Shown: positions 33,849 to 41,936 of the stretch, one piece after another
Layout: each line of letters opens with the position of its first letter
How positions within the stretch are numbered: the first letter of the stretch is position 1
Assembly (NCBI GenBank): GCA_004570425.1
Contig: SPQJ01000013.1
Location: 26,395-90,394 of the forward strand
Origin: Bacillus sp. AZ43
Lineage (GTDB): Bacteria > Actinomycetota > Actinomycetes > Mycobacteriales > Geodermatophilaceae
Length of the DNA stretch: 64,000 nucleotides
Reading direction: 5' to 3'
The notes under the pieces: model-generated
The model's input: the letters and a program-made list of their open reading frames with translations, nothing else
Databases searched by the model: none
What the model was told of the DNA's origin: nothing
Program-made: the position numbers and the translations under genes

Positions 33849-34655
33849 GTGACCGCTCCGGCGCCGCACGGGGAGAAGGTGCGGGCCTGGCGCCCGCCGG
33901 TGCCGGGGCTCGCCGAGGTGTTCCACGCCCGGTTCACCGACCACGTCTACCCGCCGCACACGCACGACACCTGGACCCTGCTGCTGGTCGACGACGGCGC
34001 GGTCCGCTACGACCTGGACCGGCACGCCCACGGTGCCGACCCCGCCGCGGTGACCCTGCTCCCGCCGGGGGTGCCGCACGACGGGCGGTCCCGGTTCCCC
34101 GGCGGCTTCCGCAAGCGCGTGATCTACCTGGACCCGGGGACGCTCGGCACGGAGCGGATCGGCACGGCGGTCGACCGACCCGCGTTCGGTGACCGGTTGC
34201 TGCGCACCCGCATCGACCGGCTGCACACCGCGCTCGCCCCGCACACCGAGCTGCTCGAGGCGGAGAGCCGGCTGGCGTTCGTGCTCGAGCGCCTGCGGCA
34301 GCACCTCGACCGCGAGATCACCGCCGCCCCGGAGGCCCGGGACGACGCACTGGCCGACCGGCTGCGCGATCTGCTCGACGCGCGGGTGGTCGAGGGCGTC
34401 TCGCTGGAGGAGACGGCAGCGGAGTTCGGCGTCCACCCCACCCACCTGGTACGCGCCTTCGGTCGCGCCCACGGCCTGCCGCCGCACCGCTACCTGGTGG
34501 GCCGGCGGATCGACCGTGCCCGCTCCCTCCTGCTCGACGGCATGCCCCCGGCGGAGGTGGCGACGGCGGCCGGCTTCTACGACCAGGCCCACCTGACCCG
34601 GCACTTCCGCAGGCTGCTCGGCACCACGCCGGCGGCCTACGCCCGCTCGACCTGA
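33849..34655 (+). CDS. AraC-family transcriptional regulator
   Basis: AraC regulator, 268 residues from GTG 33849 (an in-frame TTG at 33834 is the alternative). The N-terminal cupin sensing domain (VYPPHTHDTWTLLLVDDGAVRYDLD ... LLPPGVPHDGR) spans about residues 20-110. Two helix-turn-helix motifs lie near the C-terminus: VSLEETAAEFGVHPTHLVRAFGRAHG and MPPAEVATAAGFYDQAHLTRHFRRLLG, ending with TPAAYARS. It is divergent from the DUF2000 gene, which is its most likely target. The effector is unknown. Confidence 0.92.
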   Translation: MTAPAPHGEKVRAWRPPVPGLAEVFHARFTDHVYPPHTHDTWTLLLVDDGAVRYDLDRHAHGADPAAVTLLPPGVPHDGRSRFPGGFRKRVIYLDPGTLGTERIGTAVDRPAFGDRLLRTRIDRLHTALAPHTELLEAESRLAFVLERLRQHLDREITAAPEARDDALADRLRDLLDARVVEGVSLEETAAEFGVHPTHLVRAFGRAHGLPPHRYLVGRRIDRARSLLLDGMPPAEVATAAGFYDQAHLTRHFRRLLGTTPAAYARST

Positions 34656-34657
34656 GG

Positions 34658-35077
34658 TCAGGGCGCCGGGACGACGACGGTCGCCTCGTGCGGTCCGCCG
34701 CACTCCTCGGACCCGCCGACGCGTCGCCAGTCCAGCTCGGCGTCGACCTCGGTGAGCACGGACCCGTCGGGGCCGATCACGCGGACGGTGGCGGAGCCGG
34801 GGGTGGACATGTCGAGGAGGCCGGTCGCGGGGGAGCCCGACGCGGGGTCGACCGTCGCGGCCCCGGGGTCCACCAGCACCGGCCGGTAGCACTGCGGGAC
34901 GCACTCGAGGGTGACCCCGCCCTCGACCGACGGCCAGCCGTCGGCGAACTCGACGACCAGCGCGTTGCTCCAGCCGATGGCCGGGCACGTGGTGCCGCCG
35001 CCGCCCGCGCAGGAGGCCAGTGCCAGGACGGCGGCGAGCAGGCAGCCCACCGCAGGCGCCGAGACGGGGGGCCTCAC
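34658..35077 (-). CDS. Putative lipoprotein
   Basis: A 139-residue secreted protein with a short basic start, hydrophobic core and lipobox LASC (Cys23), then GGGGTTCP. The mature part has four more cysteines (TCP, LECVPQC, EECGG) and looks like a small beta-rich domain. I recognise no family. The GTG start overlaps the stop of a 54-residue frame upstream (35074-35077), suggesting coupled translation. Confidence 0.72.
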   Translation of the reverse strand: MRPPVSAPAVGCLLAAVLALASCAGGGGTTCPAIGWSNALVVEFADGWPSVEGGVTLECVPQCYRPVLVDPGAATVDPASGSPATGLLDMSTPGSATVRVIGPDGSVLTEVDAELDWRRVGGSEECGGPHEATVVVPAP

Positions 35078-35238
35078 TCGACGGGTTCGCTCTCCACGGT
35101 CAGCGGGGGCGGGACGATCAGCGGACGACGACGCCGGCGCAGGTCGGACAGGAGCCGGCGGCGGTGGGCCTCCTCGGCCAGCTGGCGGGCAGCGATCAGC
35201 GACGCGCTCTCCGCCGTGCGGCCGTAGCTCTCGAGCAC
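35074..35238 (-). CDS. 54-residue small basic protein upstream of the lipoprotein
   Basis: A short frame starting with GTG 35238 behind GGGGAGCCAGGA and ending in TGA that overlaps the lipoprotein start. It encodes an amphipathic, Arg-rich helix (SLIAARQLAEEAHRRRLL, then DLRRRRRP) and a Pro/acidic tail. No signal or membrane segment. The strong ribosome site and GTGA junction support real translation; function unknown. Confidence 0.5.
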   Translation of the reverse strand: MLESYGRTAESASLIAARQLAEEAHRRRLLSDLRRRRRPLIVPPPLTVESEPVE

Positions 35239-35338
35239 TCCTGGCTCCCCTCGCCGTCCCCTCGACTGATAGACGCGTCGAGGGGCCGGAAAGGATGACA
35301 GCCGGAGGACACGAATCGGTAACGATCCGAGCCGTTGA

Positions 35339-36142
35339 TCAGGACGAGTGCAGCCCGAGGTCGGCGAGGGCAGCCGCGACGGCGTCGGCGTGCAGCAGGT
35401 CGAGCGCCAGCAGGCGGTGCACCAGGACCCCGCGCCGGGTCAGCCGCAGGTCGGCGGCGCGCAGCCGGGGGAGGGTCGCGCGCGGCCGGGAGATCACCGG
35501 CGCCGGGTCGAGCAGACCGGCGCGTTGCAGGTCGCCGACGTCCTGGCGGGCGCCCCAGGCGGTCCAGGTCCGCGGCTCGTCCTCGAGCGGATCCATGGGC
35601 AGCGGCGCGCGATCCCGGCGGCCGACCCCGGCCACCAGGGCGAGCTGCCGCCAGCTCAGCGACTCGGCCAGGCGCAGCGCGCGCCCGGCGAGCTCGAGGT
35701 CGATGTCGGGGGAGAGGGACACCTCGGCGAGCAGGTAGCCCAGGTGGCGCACCCGGCGCTCGTCGGTGGACCGGCGGGCCGCGGTCACGACCGCCTCGGC
35801 GAGCTCGTCGGCCGCCGCCCGGCTGCCGGGGCGGGGCTCGAACCAGCCGTCGTCGCGGGCCCCGCGGCCGTTCCGGTGCTGGGTGGCCGCGTACTCGACG
35901 GCGAACGCCAGGGCGGCCCCGGCGCGGACGCTCTCGCGCGGCACCGGCACGTCGGCCGCCTCGTCGGCGACGGCGCGCAGGCAGGCGGCGAGCCGGTCGC
36001 TCACCTGAACCGCCGCAGCCGTCGGTTCGAAGACGACGGTGGCCGCGGCCCGGCACATCGACCCGGCGACCGGGCTGCCGGCCTCGATGAGGGCGCGGCC
36101 CGTCAGCTGGTCGTCGGCACGGGCCTGCTCGGATGCGGTCAC
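35339..36142 (-). CDS. Hypothetical protein, helical, unknown function
   Basis: A 267-residue, mostly helical, soluble protein rich in Ala/Arg/Leu/Asp from GTG 36142. Recurrent segments such as VSDRLAACLRAVADEAADV and GRALRLAESLSWRQLALVAG are amphipathic helices. The C-terminal third (LRAADLRLTRRGVLVHRLLALDLLHADAVAAALADLGL) resembles a winged-helix or helical cap, but no family is recognised. The ribosome site is weak (GAAGA). It is divergent from narK; the 145 bases between them hold a GlnR-like box oriented towards narK. Confidence 0.7.
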   Translation of the reverse strand: MTASEQARADDQLTGRALIEAGSPVAGSMCRAAATVVFEPTAAAVQVSDRLAACLRAVADEAADVPVPRESVRAGAALAFAVEYAATQHRNGRGARDDGWFEPRPGSRAAADELAEAVVTAARRSTDERRVRHLGYLLAEVSLSPDIDLELAGRALRLAESLSWRQLALVAGVGRRDRAPLPMDPLEDEPRTWTAWGARQDVGDLQRAGLLDPAPVISRPRATLPRLRAADLRLTRRGVLVHRLLALDLLHADAVAAALADLGLHSS

Positions 36143-36216
36143 CCGGTGATCTTCGTCGGTTCCCGCGCCCGACTGCACGCCGGGCGCCGGCCCCTCACCA
36201 CAGCGGGGCAGCCGCG

Positions 36217-36232
36217 GTGAGGGAAACGGAAC
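36217..36232 (+). promoter_or_regulatory. Candidate GlnR box upstream of narK
   Basis: GTGAG-N6-GGAAC, the same arrangement as upstream of nasA; the wider GGTGAGG-N3-ACGGAAC string is identical at both sites. It lies 56 bases before the narK ATG. Confidence 0.5.
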
Positions 36233-36287
36233 ACGGGTTCCGCCTCGGGGCGACGCCGGCGTTACCCGCTGTTGGGACCGTCCTCGC

Positions 36288-37694
36288 ATGGCCGCCCCCA
36301 CCCGCCCCGCCCAGACGTCGATGTCGCAGAACACCGTCGCCGCGCCGCCACCGCTGACGCGGGGTCGGGGCGGGAAGTGGATCGACGACTGGCGTCCGGA
36401 GGATCCGCAGTTCTGGGAGGAGACCGGGAAGACGGTCGCCCGCCGCAACCTGTTCTTCTCGGTGTTCTCCGAGCACATCGGCTTCTCGATCTGGAGCCTG
36501 TGGTCGGTGCTGGTGCTCTTCCTCCCGGAGGCGGTGTACGGCATCGACCCGGCCGGGAAGTTCCTGCTGACGACGCTGCCGACGGCGCTGGGCGCGTTCG
36601 TGCGGCTGCCCTACACCTTCGCCGTCGCCACGTTCGGCGGCCGCAACTGGACGATCGTCAGCGCGGCCCTGCTGCTGGTGCCCACCGTGGCCACCGCGAT
36701 CGTGCTCGAGCCCGGCGTCTCGTTCACGACGCTGCTGGTGGTGTCGTGCCTGGCCGGCGTCGGGGGCGGCAACTTCGCCAGTTCGATGGCGAACATCAAC
36801 GCGTTCTACCCCGACCGGCTCAAGGGCTGGGCGCTCGGGCTCAACGCCGGCGGCGGCAACCTCGGCGTCCCCGTGGTCCAGCTCGTCGGCCTGCTGGTGC
36901 TCGCGACGGTCGGGGCCGAGCATCCGCGGGTGATCCTGTTCGCCTACCTCCCGCTGATCGTCGTCGCCGCCGTCGGCGCGGCCCTGGTCATGGACAACCT
37001 GACGACGGCGCGCAACCAGCCGCGGGCCATGCGCGAGGCGACCCGCGAGCCGCACACCTGGATCATGTCCTTCCTCTACATCGGGACGTTCGGCTCGTTC
37101 ATCGGCTTCGGGTTCGCCTTCGGGCAGGTGCTGCAGAACCAGTTCACCGAGTCGTTCGCGACGCCACTGGCCGCCGCCTCGCTCACCTGGCTCGGGCCGC
37201 TGCTCGGCTCGCTGATCCGGCCGTTCGGCGGCTCGCTGGCCGACCGGTTCGGCGGCGCCCGGATCACCCGCTGGAACTTCGTCGCGATGGCCGTGGGGGC
37301 GTCGGTCGTCTGGACGGCGAGCCAGCTGGAGTCGCTGCCGCTGTTCGTCGTCGGCTTCGTCTCGCTCTTCGTGCTCAGCGGCCTCGGGAACGGGTCGACC
37401 TACAAGATGATCCCGGCGATCTTCCGGTCGCAGGCACTGCAGCAGGTGGCCGAGGGCGGGGACGCCGAGGCGGCCGATCGGCGGGCGCTGCGGATGTCCG
37501 GCGCCCTCATCGGCATCGCCGGCGCCGTCGGGGCGTTCGGCGGGGTGCTGGTGAACCTGGCGTTCCGGCAGTCGTTCATGACCACCGGCACCGGCGACTC
37601 CGCCTACCTGGCGTTCATCGCCTTCTACGTCGTCTGCGTGGCGGTCACCTGGACGGTCTACCTGCGCCCGAACACCGCGCTCGGCCGCGTGTAG
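36288..37694 (+). CDS. narK: Nitrate/nitrite transporter NarK family (MFS)
   Basis: Major-facilitator nitrate/nitrite porter, 468 residues with twelve membrane segments. The two nitrate-signature regions of NarK/NasA proteins are present: GVGGGNFASSMANINAFYPDRLKGWALGLNAG in the first half and FVLSGLGNGSTYKMIPAIF in the second. The N-terminal W-x4-PEDPQFWEETGKTVARRNL is typical of the actinobacterial branch. It should feed nitrate to NasA, encoded 6.5 kb upstream. The ribosome site is weak. A GlnR-like box upstream and an NnaR-like regulator nearby fit control by nitrogen status and nitrate. Confidence 0.94.
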   Translation: MAAPTRPAQTSMSQNTVAAPPPLTRGRGGKWIDDWRPEDPQFWEETGKTVARRNLFFSVFSEHIGFSIWSLWSVLVLFLPEAVYGIDPAGKFLLTTLPTALGAFVRLPYTFAVATFGGRNWTIVSAALLLVPTVATAIVLEPGVSFTTLLVVSCLAGVGGGNFASSMANINAFYPDRLKGWALGLNAGGGNLGVPVVQLVGLLVLATVGAEHPRVILFAYLPLIVVAAVGAALVMDNLTTARNQPRAMREATREPHTWIMSFLYIGTFGSFIGFGFAFGQVLQNQFTESFATPLAAASLTWLGPLLGSLIRPFGGSLADRFGGARITRWNFVAMAVGASVVWTASQLESLPLFVVGFVSLFVLSGLGNGSTYKMIPAIFRSQALQQVAEGGDAEAADRRALRMSGALIGIAGAVGAFGGVLVNLAFRQSFMTTGTGDSAYLAFIAFYVVCVAVTWTVYLRPNTALGRV

Positions 37695-37710
37695 CTGCCA
37701 CGATGCGGGC

Positions 37711-38286
37711 ATGGCGATCGAGGTCCGCCCGGCGAGCAGTTTCGACGACGTCGCGACGATGGTCGGCCCCAAGCGGCCCGACGCGAACGTCTGCTGGTGC
37801 CTGAGCTACCGCGTCCCGTCCAAGGAGAACCTCGCGTTGCAGGGGCCGGCGCGCGCGGAGCGGGTCCGGCAGCTCGTCGCGGAGGATCCGCCGCCCGGGG
37901 TGCTCGCCTACGAGGACGGCGAGGTGGTCGGCTGGGCGGCGATCCACCCGCGGGCGGACACCTCCTTCGCGAGGAACCGCAAGATCCCGCACGTCGACGA
38001 CCTCGACGTCTGGTCACTGTGGTGCCTGCGGGTGCGGCCCGGCCATCGGGGCCAGGGCATCGCCCACCACCTGGTCGACGGCGCCGTCGCGTTCGCCCGT
38101 GACCGCGGCGCACCGGCGGTCGAGGCCTATCCCGTCGACAACGAGGGCCGCAAGGTCGACCTCACGATGGCCTACGTGGGCACGCGGAAGCTGTTCGAGC
38201 GGGCCGGGTTCGTGAAGGCCGCCGACACCGACTCGGTGATCAACGGCTTCCCGCGCATTCTCATGCGACGGGATCTCAGGTCTTGA
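37711..38286 (+). CDS. GNAT-family N-acetyltransferase
   Basis: GCN5-related acetyltransferase, 191 residues. Acetyl-CoA motif A is LRVRPGHRGQGIAHHLVDGAV (R-x2-G-x-G), preceded by the DVWSLWCLRV strand; the C-terminal TRKLFERAGFVKAAD is the usual motif B region. The N-terminal VCWCLSYR block defines a subfamily of unknown substrate. It starts 16 bases after narK and ends convergently, overlapping the HemD-like regulator by 11 bases. Confidence 0.88.
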   Translation: MAIEVRPASSFDDVATMVGPKRPDANVCWCLSYRVPSKENLALQGPARAERVRQLVAEDPPPGVLAYEDGEVVGWAAIHPRADTSFARNRKIPHVDDLDVWSLWCLRVRPGHRGQGIAHHLVDGAVAFARDRGAPAVEAYPVDNEGRKVDLTMAYVGTRKLFERAGFVKAADTDSVINGFPRILMRRDLRS

Positions 38287-39391
38287 GGCGGTAACCCCGT
38301 TTGACGACGGTCTCGACGACCGGGGCTCCCAGCGCCGCGCGCAGCCGGGTCACCGCCATCTCCACCGCGTGCCCGTCCCCGCCACCGGGCAGCGAGGCGA
38401 CCAGGTCTGCCCGGGCGACGACGTGCCCGGGTTGCCGGGCGAGCTCGCGCAGCACGGCCAGCGGGCCGGGGGCGAGCTCCACCAACCGGTCGTCCAGCAC
38501 GGCGGCGTACCCGCGCACCTGCAGCGTGTGCGGCCCGACCCGCAGCACCGGGTCGCGCTCGGGGAGGCGGGCCACCACCTCGCGGGCCAGCGCTCCGAGC
38601 CGGGCGCGCTCGGGCTGGAAGGACGGGATTCCGGCGGCGTCCAGGGGCCCGGCCGTCACCGGCCCGACGGCGACGGCCAGCACCCGTCCGTTCATGGCGG
38701 CGACGAACTCCGCGCGTTGCCCCAGCTCCTCGGCGACGCTGAGCAGGCTGGCCGCGGCCGGGGCGCTGGTGAAGGTCACCGCGTCCACCGCACCCGCCAC
38801 CACCGACCCGACCAGCTTGCGGACGGGGGCGACGTCCTCGGGCAGCACCCAGCGGTAGACCGGCACGGTGAGCACGTCGGCACCGGCGGCGCGCAGGCCG
38901 GACACGAGGTCGGGCAGCGGGTCCCCGTGCAGCTGGACGGCGATCCGTCGTCCCTCCAGCGGGCCCTCGGCGCCCGACAGCAGGTGCGCGAGCACCTCGG
39001 CCGACGACTCCGACTCCGGCGACCACGCGTCGACCAGCCCGCCGCCGCGGATCGCGCCGCGCGCCTTCGGCCCGCGGGCCAGCACCCGGGCCGGGCGCAG
39101 GTGGTCCACCAGCGGCAGGTCCCAGGCCTCGGCGGCTTCCAGCCACCCGCGGAACCCGACGCCGGTGGTGGCGACGACGAGGTCGATCGGCTGCGCCAGC
39201 ACCTCCCGGGTAGCGGCCACCAGCTCGGCGTCGTCGGCCAGCGGCACGATCCGGATCGCGGGGGCGTGCACCACCCGAGCCCCGCGGCGGTCCAGCAGCG
39301 CGCCCAGCTCCTCCTTGCGGCGGGCAGCGGTGACCGCGACCGTGTAGCCGGCCAGCGGCAGCAGCCCGGGCTCGGGTGCGGTCTGCGTCAC
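38276..39391 (-). CDS. nnaR: HemD-like transcriptional regulator of nitrate assimilation (NnaR type)
   Basis: A 371-residue fusion: an N-terminal uroporphyrinogen-III synthase fold (about residues 14-260: GYTVAVTAARRKEELGALL, FTSAPAAASLL, AVGPVTAGPL) and a C-terminal OmpR/PhoB-type winged helix (about 275-371, ending VVETVVKRGYRLKT). This architecture is that of NnaR, which acts with GlnR on nitrate genes in Streptomyces and Mycobacterium. Its position just past narK supports regulation rather than haem synthesis; a bifunctional enzyme/regulator is the alternative. GTG start at 39391; an earlier in-frame GTG (39451) adds only 20 unlikely residues. Confidence 0.85.
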   Translation of the reverse strand: MTQTAPEPGLLPLAGYTVAVTAARRKEELGALLDRRGARVVHAPAIRIVPLADDAELVAATREVLAQPIDLVVATTGVGFRGWLEAAEAWDLPLVDHLRPARVLARGPKARGAIRGGGLVDAWSPESESSAEVLAHLLSGAEGPLEGRRIAVQLHGDPLPDLVSGLRAAGADVLTVPVYRWVLPEDVAPVRKLVGSVVAGAVDAVTFTSAPAAASLLSVAEELGQRAEFVAAMNGRVLAVAVGPVTAGPLDAAGIPSFQPERARLGALAREVVARLPERDPVLRVGPHTLQVRGYAAVLDDRLVELAPGPLAVLRELARQPGHVVARADLVASLPGGGDGHAVEMAVTRLRAALGAPVVETVVKRGYRLKT

Positions 39392-39452
39392 CCGTCCATG
39401 GTGTCGCGTCCGTGTTCCGGTCGTGTGTCGGCCCGGTGAGACACAGCACACG

Positions 39453-40028
39453 TCAGGGCAGCCGGATGGTCCCGTCGAGACAGACGTCGGCCCGTGCCCG
39501 GGTGCTCTCCCGGGCGAACTCCGCGGCCTCCGTCTCCTGCCACCGGAGCCACTCGGGCTCCATCCCGGCCCCGTCCCGGTCCAGGCCGCGGGAGAGCCGC
39601 AGGTCCCGGGGCGCCTCGATCCAGACGCGCAGCGTCGTCCACGGGTCGAGCGCGCGGGGGCTGCTGCCGCAGCCCTCGACGACCAGGACCGCCGGTACGG
39701 GCACCGGCGTGGGGTCGTCGGCGAACCGCCCCGCGTGCCAGTCGTAGCGGTGGTAGGCCCCGGCGCGGCCCTCGGCGAGCGGCCGCAGGACGCCGGCCGA
39801 CAGCCGCGCCACGGCGCCGGTGATGGTCCAGCCGGCGTAGAGGTCGTCCAGGTGCACCACGACGGCGCCGTCCCCGAGGGCGGCGGCCAGCCGGCCGGCG
39901 ACGGTGGTTTTCCCCGATCCGGCCGGCCCGTCGACGCACACCAGCCGGACGTCGCCCAGCCGGGCCGGCCCGGCGAGCACCCGGGCGGCGAGGTCGGCGA
40001 CGCTGGTCAGCGGAGGGCGAGGGTCCAC
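39453..40028 (-). CDS. P-loop kinase (uridine kinase-like)
   Basis: A 191-residue P-loop NTPase with Walker A GPAGSGKTT, then VVHLDDLYAGW, matching the uridine kinase/(d)NTP kinase layout, and VLVVEGCGSSPRAL as the Walker B-like strand. The lid region contains RLSRGLDRDG. The GTG at 40028 overlaps the MBL gene by 22 bases; no strong ribosome site is visible, so coupled translation is probable. The phosphate acceptor (nucleoside, pantothenate or other small molecule) is not decidable. Confidence 0.8.
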   Translation of the reverse strand: MDPRPPLTSVADLAARVLAGPARLGDVRLVCVDGPAGSGKTTVAGRLAAALGDGAVVVHLDDLYAGWTITGAVARLSAGVLRPLAEGRAGAYHRYDWHAGRFADDPTPVPVPAVLVVEGCGSSPRALDPWTTLRVWIEAPRDLRLSRGLDRDGAGMEPEWLRWQETEAAEFARESTRARADVCLDGTIRLP

Positions 40029-41065
40029 GTCGGCACCGGTCCGTCGCTGCTCCGCACGAGCCCGCGGCTGCCCAGCAGGCGCAGATGGGCGTCGGTCTCG
40101 GTGACCGCGAAGATCCGCATCCGCCGCTCGTACTGCTCCCACGGCCGCGACCAGGTGAGGTGCGCGGCGAGGTCCCAGGGAGTGGACCCGGGGTGCCGGC
40201 GGACGGCCGCGAGCAGCTCGGTCAGCCGCTGCTCGTGATGGGCGGTGAGCGCATCGACCCGGGCGTCGAGACCGCGGAAGCGCCACTCGTGGGCCGGCAG
40301 CACCTCGACCGGGTCGAGGTCGCGGACGGCGGCCAGCGAGTCGAGGAAGTCGCCGAGCGGATCGGCGGCGCCCGCGGGCGAGGTGGAGATGTTGGGGCTG
40401 ATGCGCGGCAGCACGTGGTCGCCGGCGAAGAACAGCCCGGTGCGCTCCTCGGCGAAGCAGAGGTGGCCGGGCGTGTGACCCGGGGTGTGGACGGCGCGCA
40501 GACGCCAGCCGGGCAGATCGGCGTGGTCGCCGTCCTCGAGCAGGCGGTCGGGGACGGCCATCGAGGTGAACGCCTCGTACCGGTCGGCCGGCCCGACGTC
40601 GGACACGGCGTCCTCCCGCGGGGCGCCCAGGCGGACGAGGAACGCGACCTCGGCGTCGACGAAGCCCTGGGCGCCGATCGTCGAGAACCGGCCCACCGGC
40701 CCGGCGTCCGCCGGGTGCATGGCGATCCACGCGCCGCTGGCCTCGCGCACGCGGGCGGCCAGCCCGAGGTGGTCGTGGTGCAGGTGGGTGACCAGCGCGC
40801 CGCGGACGTCGGTGACGTCGGCCCCGAGCTGCGCCAGGCCGCCGGTCAGCGCCGCCCAGCTCTCGTCGCTGCCCCAGCCGGTGTCGAGCAGACCGATCCC
40901 GCCGCCGTCGAGGGCGAACGCGTAGACGCTGACGTAGCGCAGCGGGTTGTGGGGGATGGGGACCGGGATCGACCACAGGTCGGCGCGCAGCTGCTCGACC
41001 GGGGGCAGCGCGCGGGCTTCCCACGCCTCGTGCTGGGCGGTGCCGGTGATCTCCACGCCCCGCAC
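40007..41065 (-). CDS. Metallo-beta-lactamase-fold hydrolase
   Basis: A 352-residue MBL-fold enzyme with the metal motif THLHHDHLG (HxHxDH), downstream histidines in VHTPGHTPGHLCF and FFAGDHVLPRIS, and an extra C-terminal helical domain (about residues 240-352) with a winged-helix look (AHLTWSRPWEQYERRMRIFAV). This two-domain form is seen in LACTB2/glyoxalase II-like hydrolases. The substrate is unknown. The start at 41065 is a GTG with a weak ribosome site. Confidence 0.88.
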   Translation of the reverse strand: MRGVEITGTAQHEAWEARALPPVEQLRADLWSIPVPIPHNPLRYVSVYAFALDGGGIGLLDTGWGSDESWAALTGGLAQLGADVTDVRGALVTHLHHDHLGLAARVREASGAWIAMHPADAGPVGRFSTIGAQGFVDAEVAFLVRLGAPREDAVSDVGPADRYEAFTSMAVPDRLLEDGDHADLPGWRLRAVHTPGHTPGHLCFAEERTGLFFAGDHVLPRISPNISTSPAGAADPLGDFLDSLAAVRDLDPVEVLPAHEWRFRGLDARVDALTAHHEQRLTELLAAVRRHPGSTPWDLAAHLTWSRPWEQYERRMRIFAVTETDAHLRLLGSRGLVRSSDGPVPTWTLALR

Positions 41066-41118
41066 TGTGCCAGCCGGGCCCGTGCCGCCCGCGACAGCGG
41101 GGCTGGGACCATGGGCGC

Positions 41119-41598
41119 GTGACCGGAAACGATCGGGTGTCGGCCGTGCCGCGGCGGATGCGGCTGCTGTGCGTGCTCCTCGGTGCGGTGGTCCTGGGCG
41201 TCATGGTCTACGTGGCCCTCGGTCTCAAGGAGACGACCAACACCGTCGTCACCTACCGGACCTCCGACCAGTTCGCGATCGTCGGCCTCGGCCTGGTGCT
41301 GGCCGCCGGGATCGTGCTCCTCGGCCGGTCCCGGGTCGACGCCGACCTCGGCGGCGTCGTCGTCCGCAACATCGCCGTCCACCACCGCTACCCCTGGCAG
41401 GCCGTGCGGGCCGTCCGGTTCGACCGGAAGGCGACCTGGGCGTCGCTGCTGCTGGAGAACGGCGACGAGATCTCCGTGCACGCCGTCCAGGTGTTCGACG
41501 GCGAGTACGCGGTGCGCGCCGTCGAGGGGCTGCGGGCGCTGCGCGAACGCGCGCGGGCGGACGACCCGGTGCCCCCTCCGCTGCTCTACGACAACTGA
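41119..41598 (+). CDS. Membrane-anchored PH-domain protein
   Basis: A 159-residue protein with two membrane segments (about residues 15-36 and 53-72), then a bacterial PH-like domain (bPH_6 type): VDADLGGVVVRNIAVHHRYPWQAVRAVRFDRK followed by WASLLLENGDEISVHAVQ. This architecture is typical of actinobacterial low-molecular-weight antigen CFP-6-like proteins. Function unknown. It precedes the infC leader on the same strand. Confidence 0.82.
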   Translation: MTGNDRVSAVPRRMRLLCVLLGAVVLGVMVYVALGLKETTNTVVTYRTSDQFAIVGLGLVLAAGIVLLGRSRVDADLGGVVVRNIAVHHRYPWQAVRAVRFDRKATWASLLLENGDEISVHAVQVFDGEYAVRAVEGLRALRERARADDPVPPPLLYDN

Positions 41599-41631
41599 CG
41601 GACGCCCCGCGACCCCGCAGGGGGGCGGGAA

Positions 41632-41660
41632 TTCTCTCCCGCCCAGGGACGCTGTAGCAT
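41632..41660 (+). promoter_or_regulatory. Possible infC promoter
   Basis: TAGCAT (41655-41660, TANNNT) lies 17 bases after a weak TTCTCT. It would begin a leader of about 270 bases before infC. The 338-base interval 41599-41936 otherwise holds no gene, only the leader and its hairpins. Confidence 0.35.
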
Positions 41661-41846
41661 GGGCGTGCCTCCCTGCTTCATCGAGGCACGCGAACCACCA
41701 GCGGCCCTCCCGGGCCGCTGATCCAAGAGGAGCCCGCTCCCACCTGACGCCGTCCAGGCGACCAGGTCCCCGGATCGCGCGAGCCGGCCACTCCGCCGGC
41801 GCGCGCGACGCGTACGCGCCGCAGGCGTGTGCGCCGCCGGAGAGTG

Positions 41847-41874
41847 GGCCCCGTGAGCTGATGCTCCCGGGGCC
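41847..41874 (+). promoter_or_regulatory. infC leader hairpin (possible attenuator)
   Basis: GGCCCCG (41847-41853) pairs with CGGGGCC (41868-41874), and inside it GAGC (41855-41858) pairs with GCTC (41863-41866) around TGAT, with one T-C mismatch between the stems. TTCGTCCTT follows. The structure lies 63 bases before the infC start and could act as an attenuator or as a translational control element of the IF3 operon. Confidence 0.5.
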
Positions 41875-41936
41875 TTCGTCCTTCCGGCGCCCGGGACGGG
41901 CCAGGACTCCTCACCGGCAAGAGCAGAGGAGAGGCC

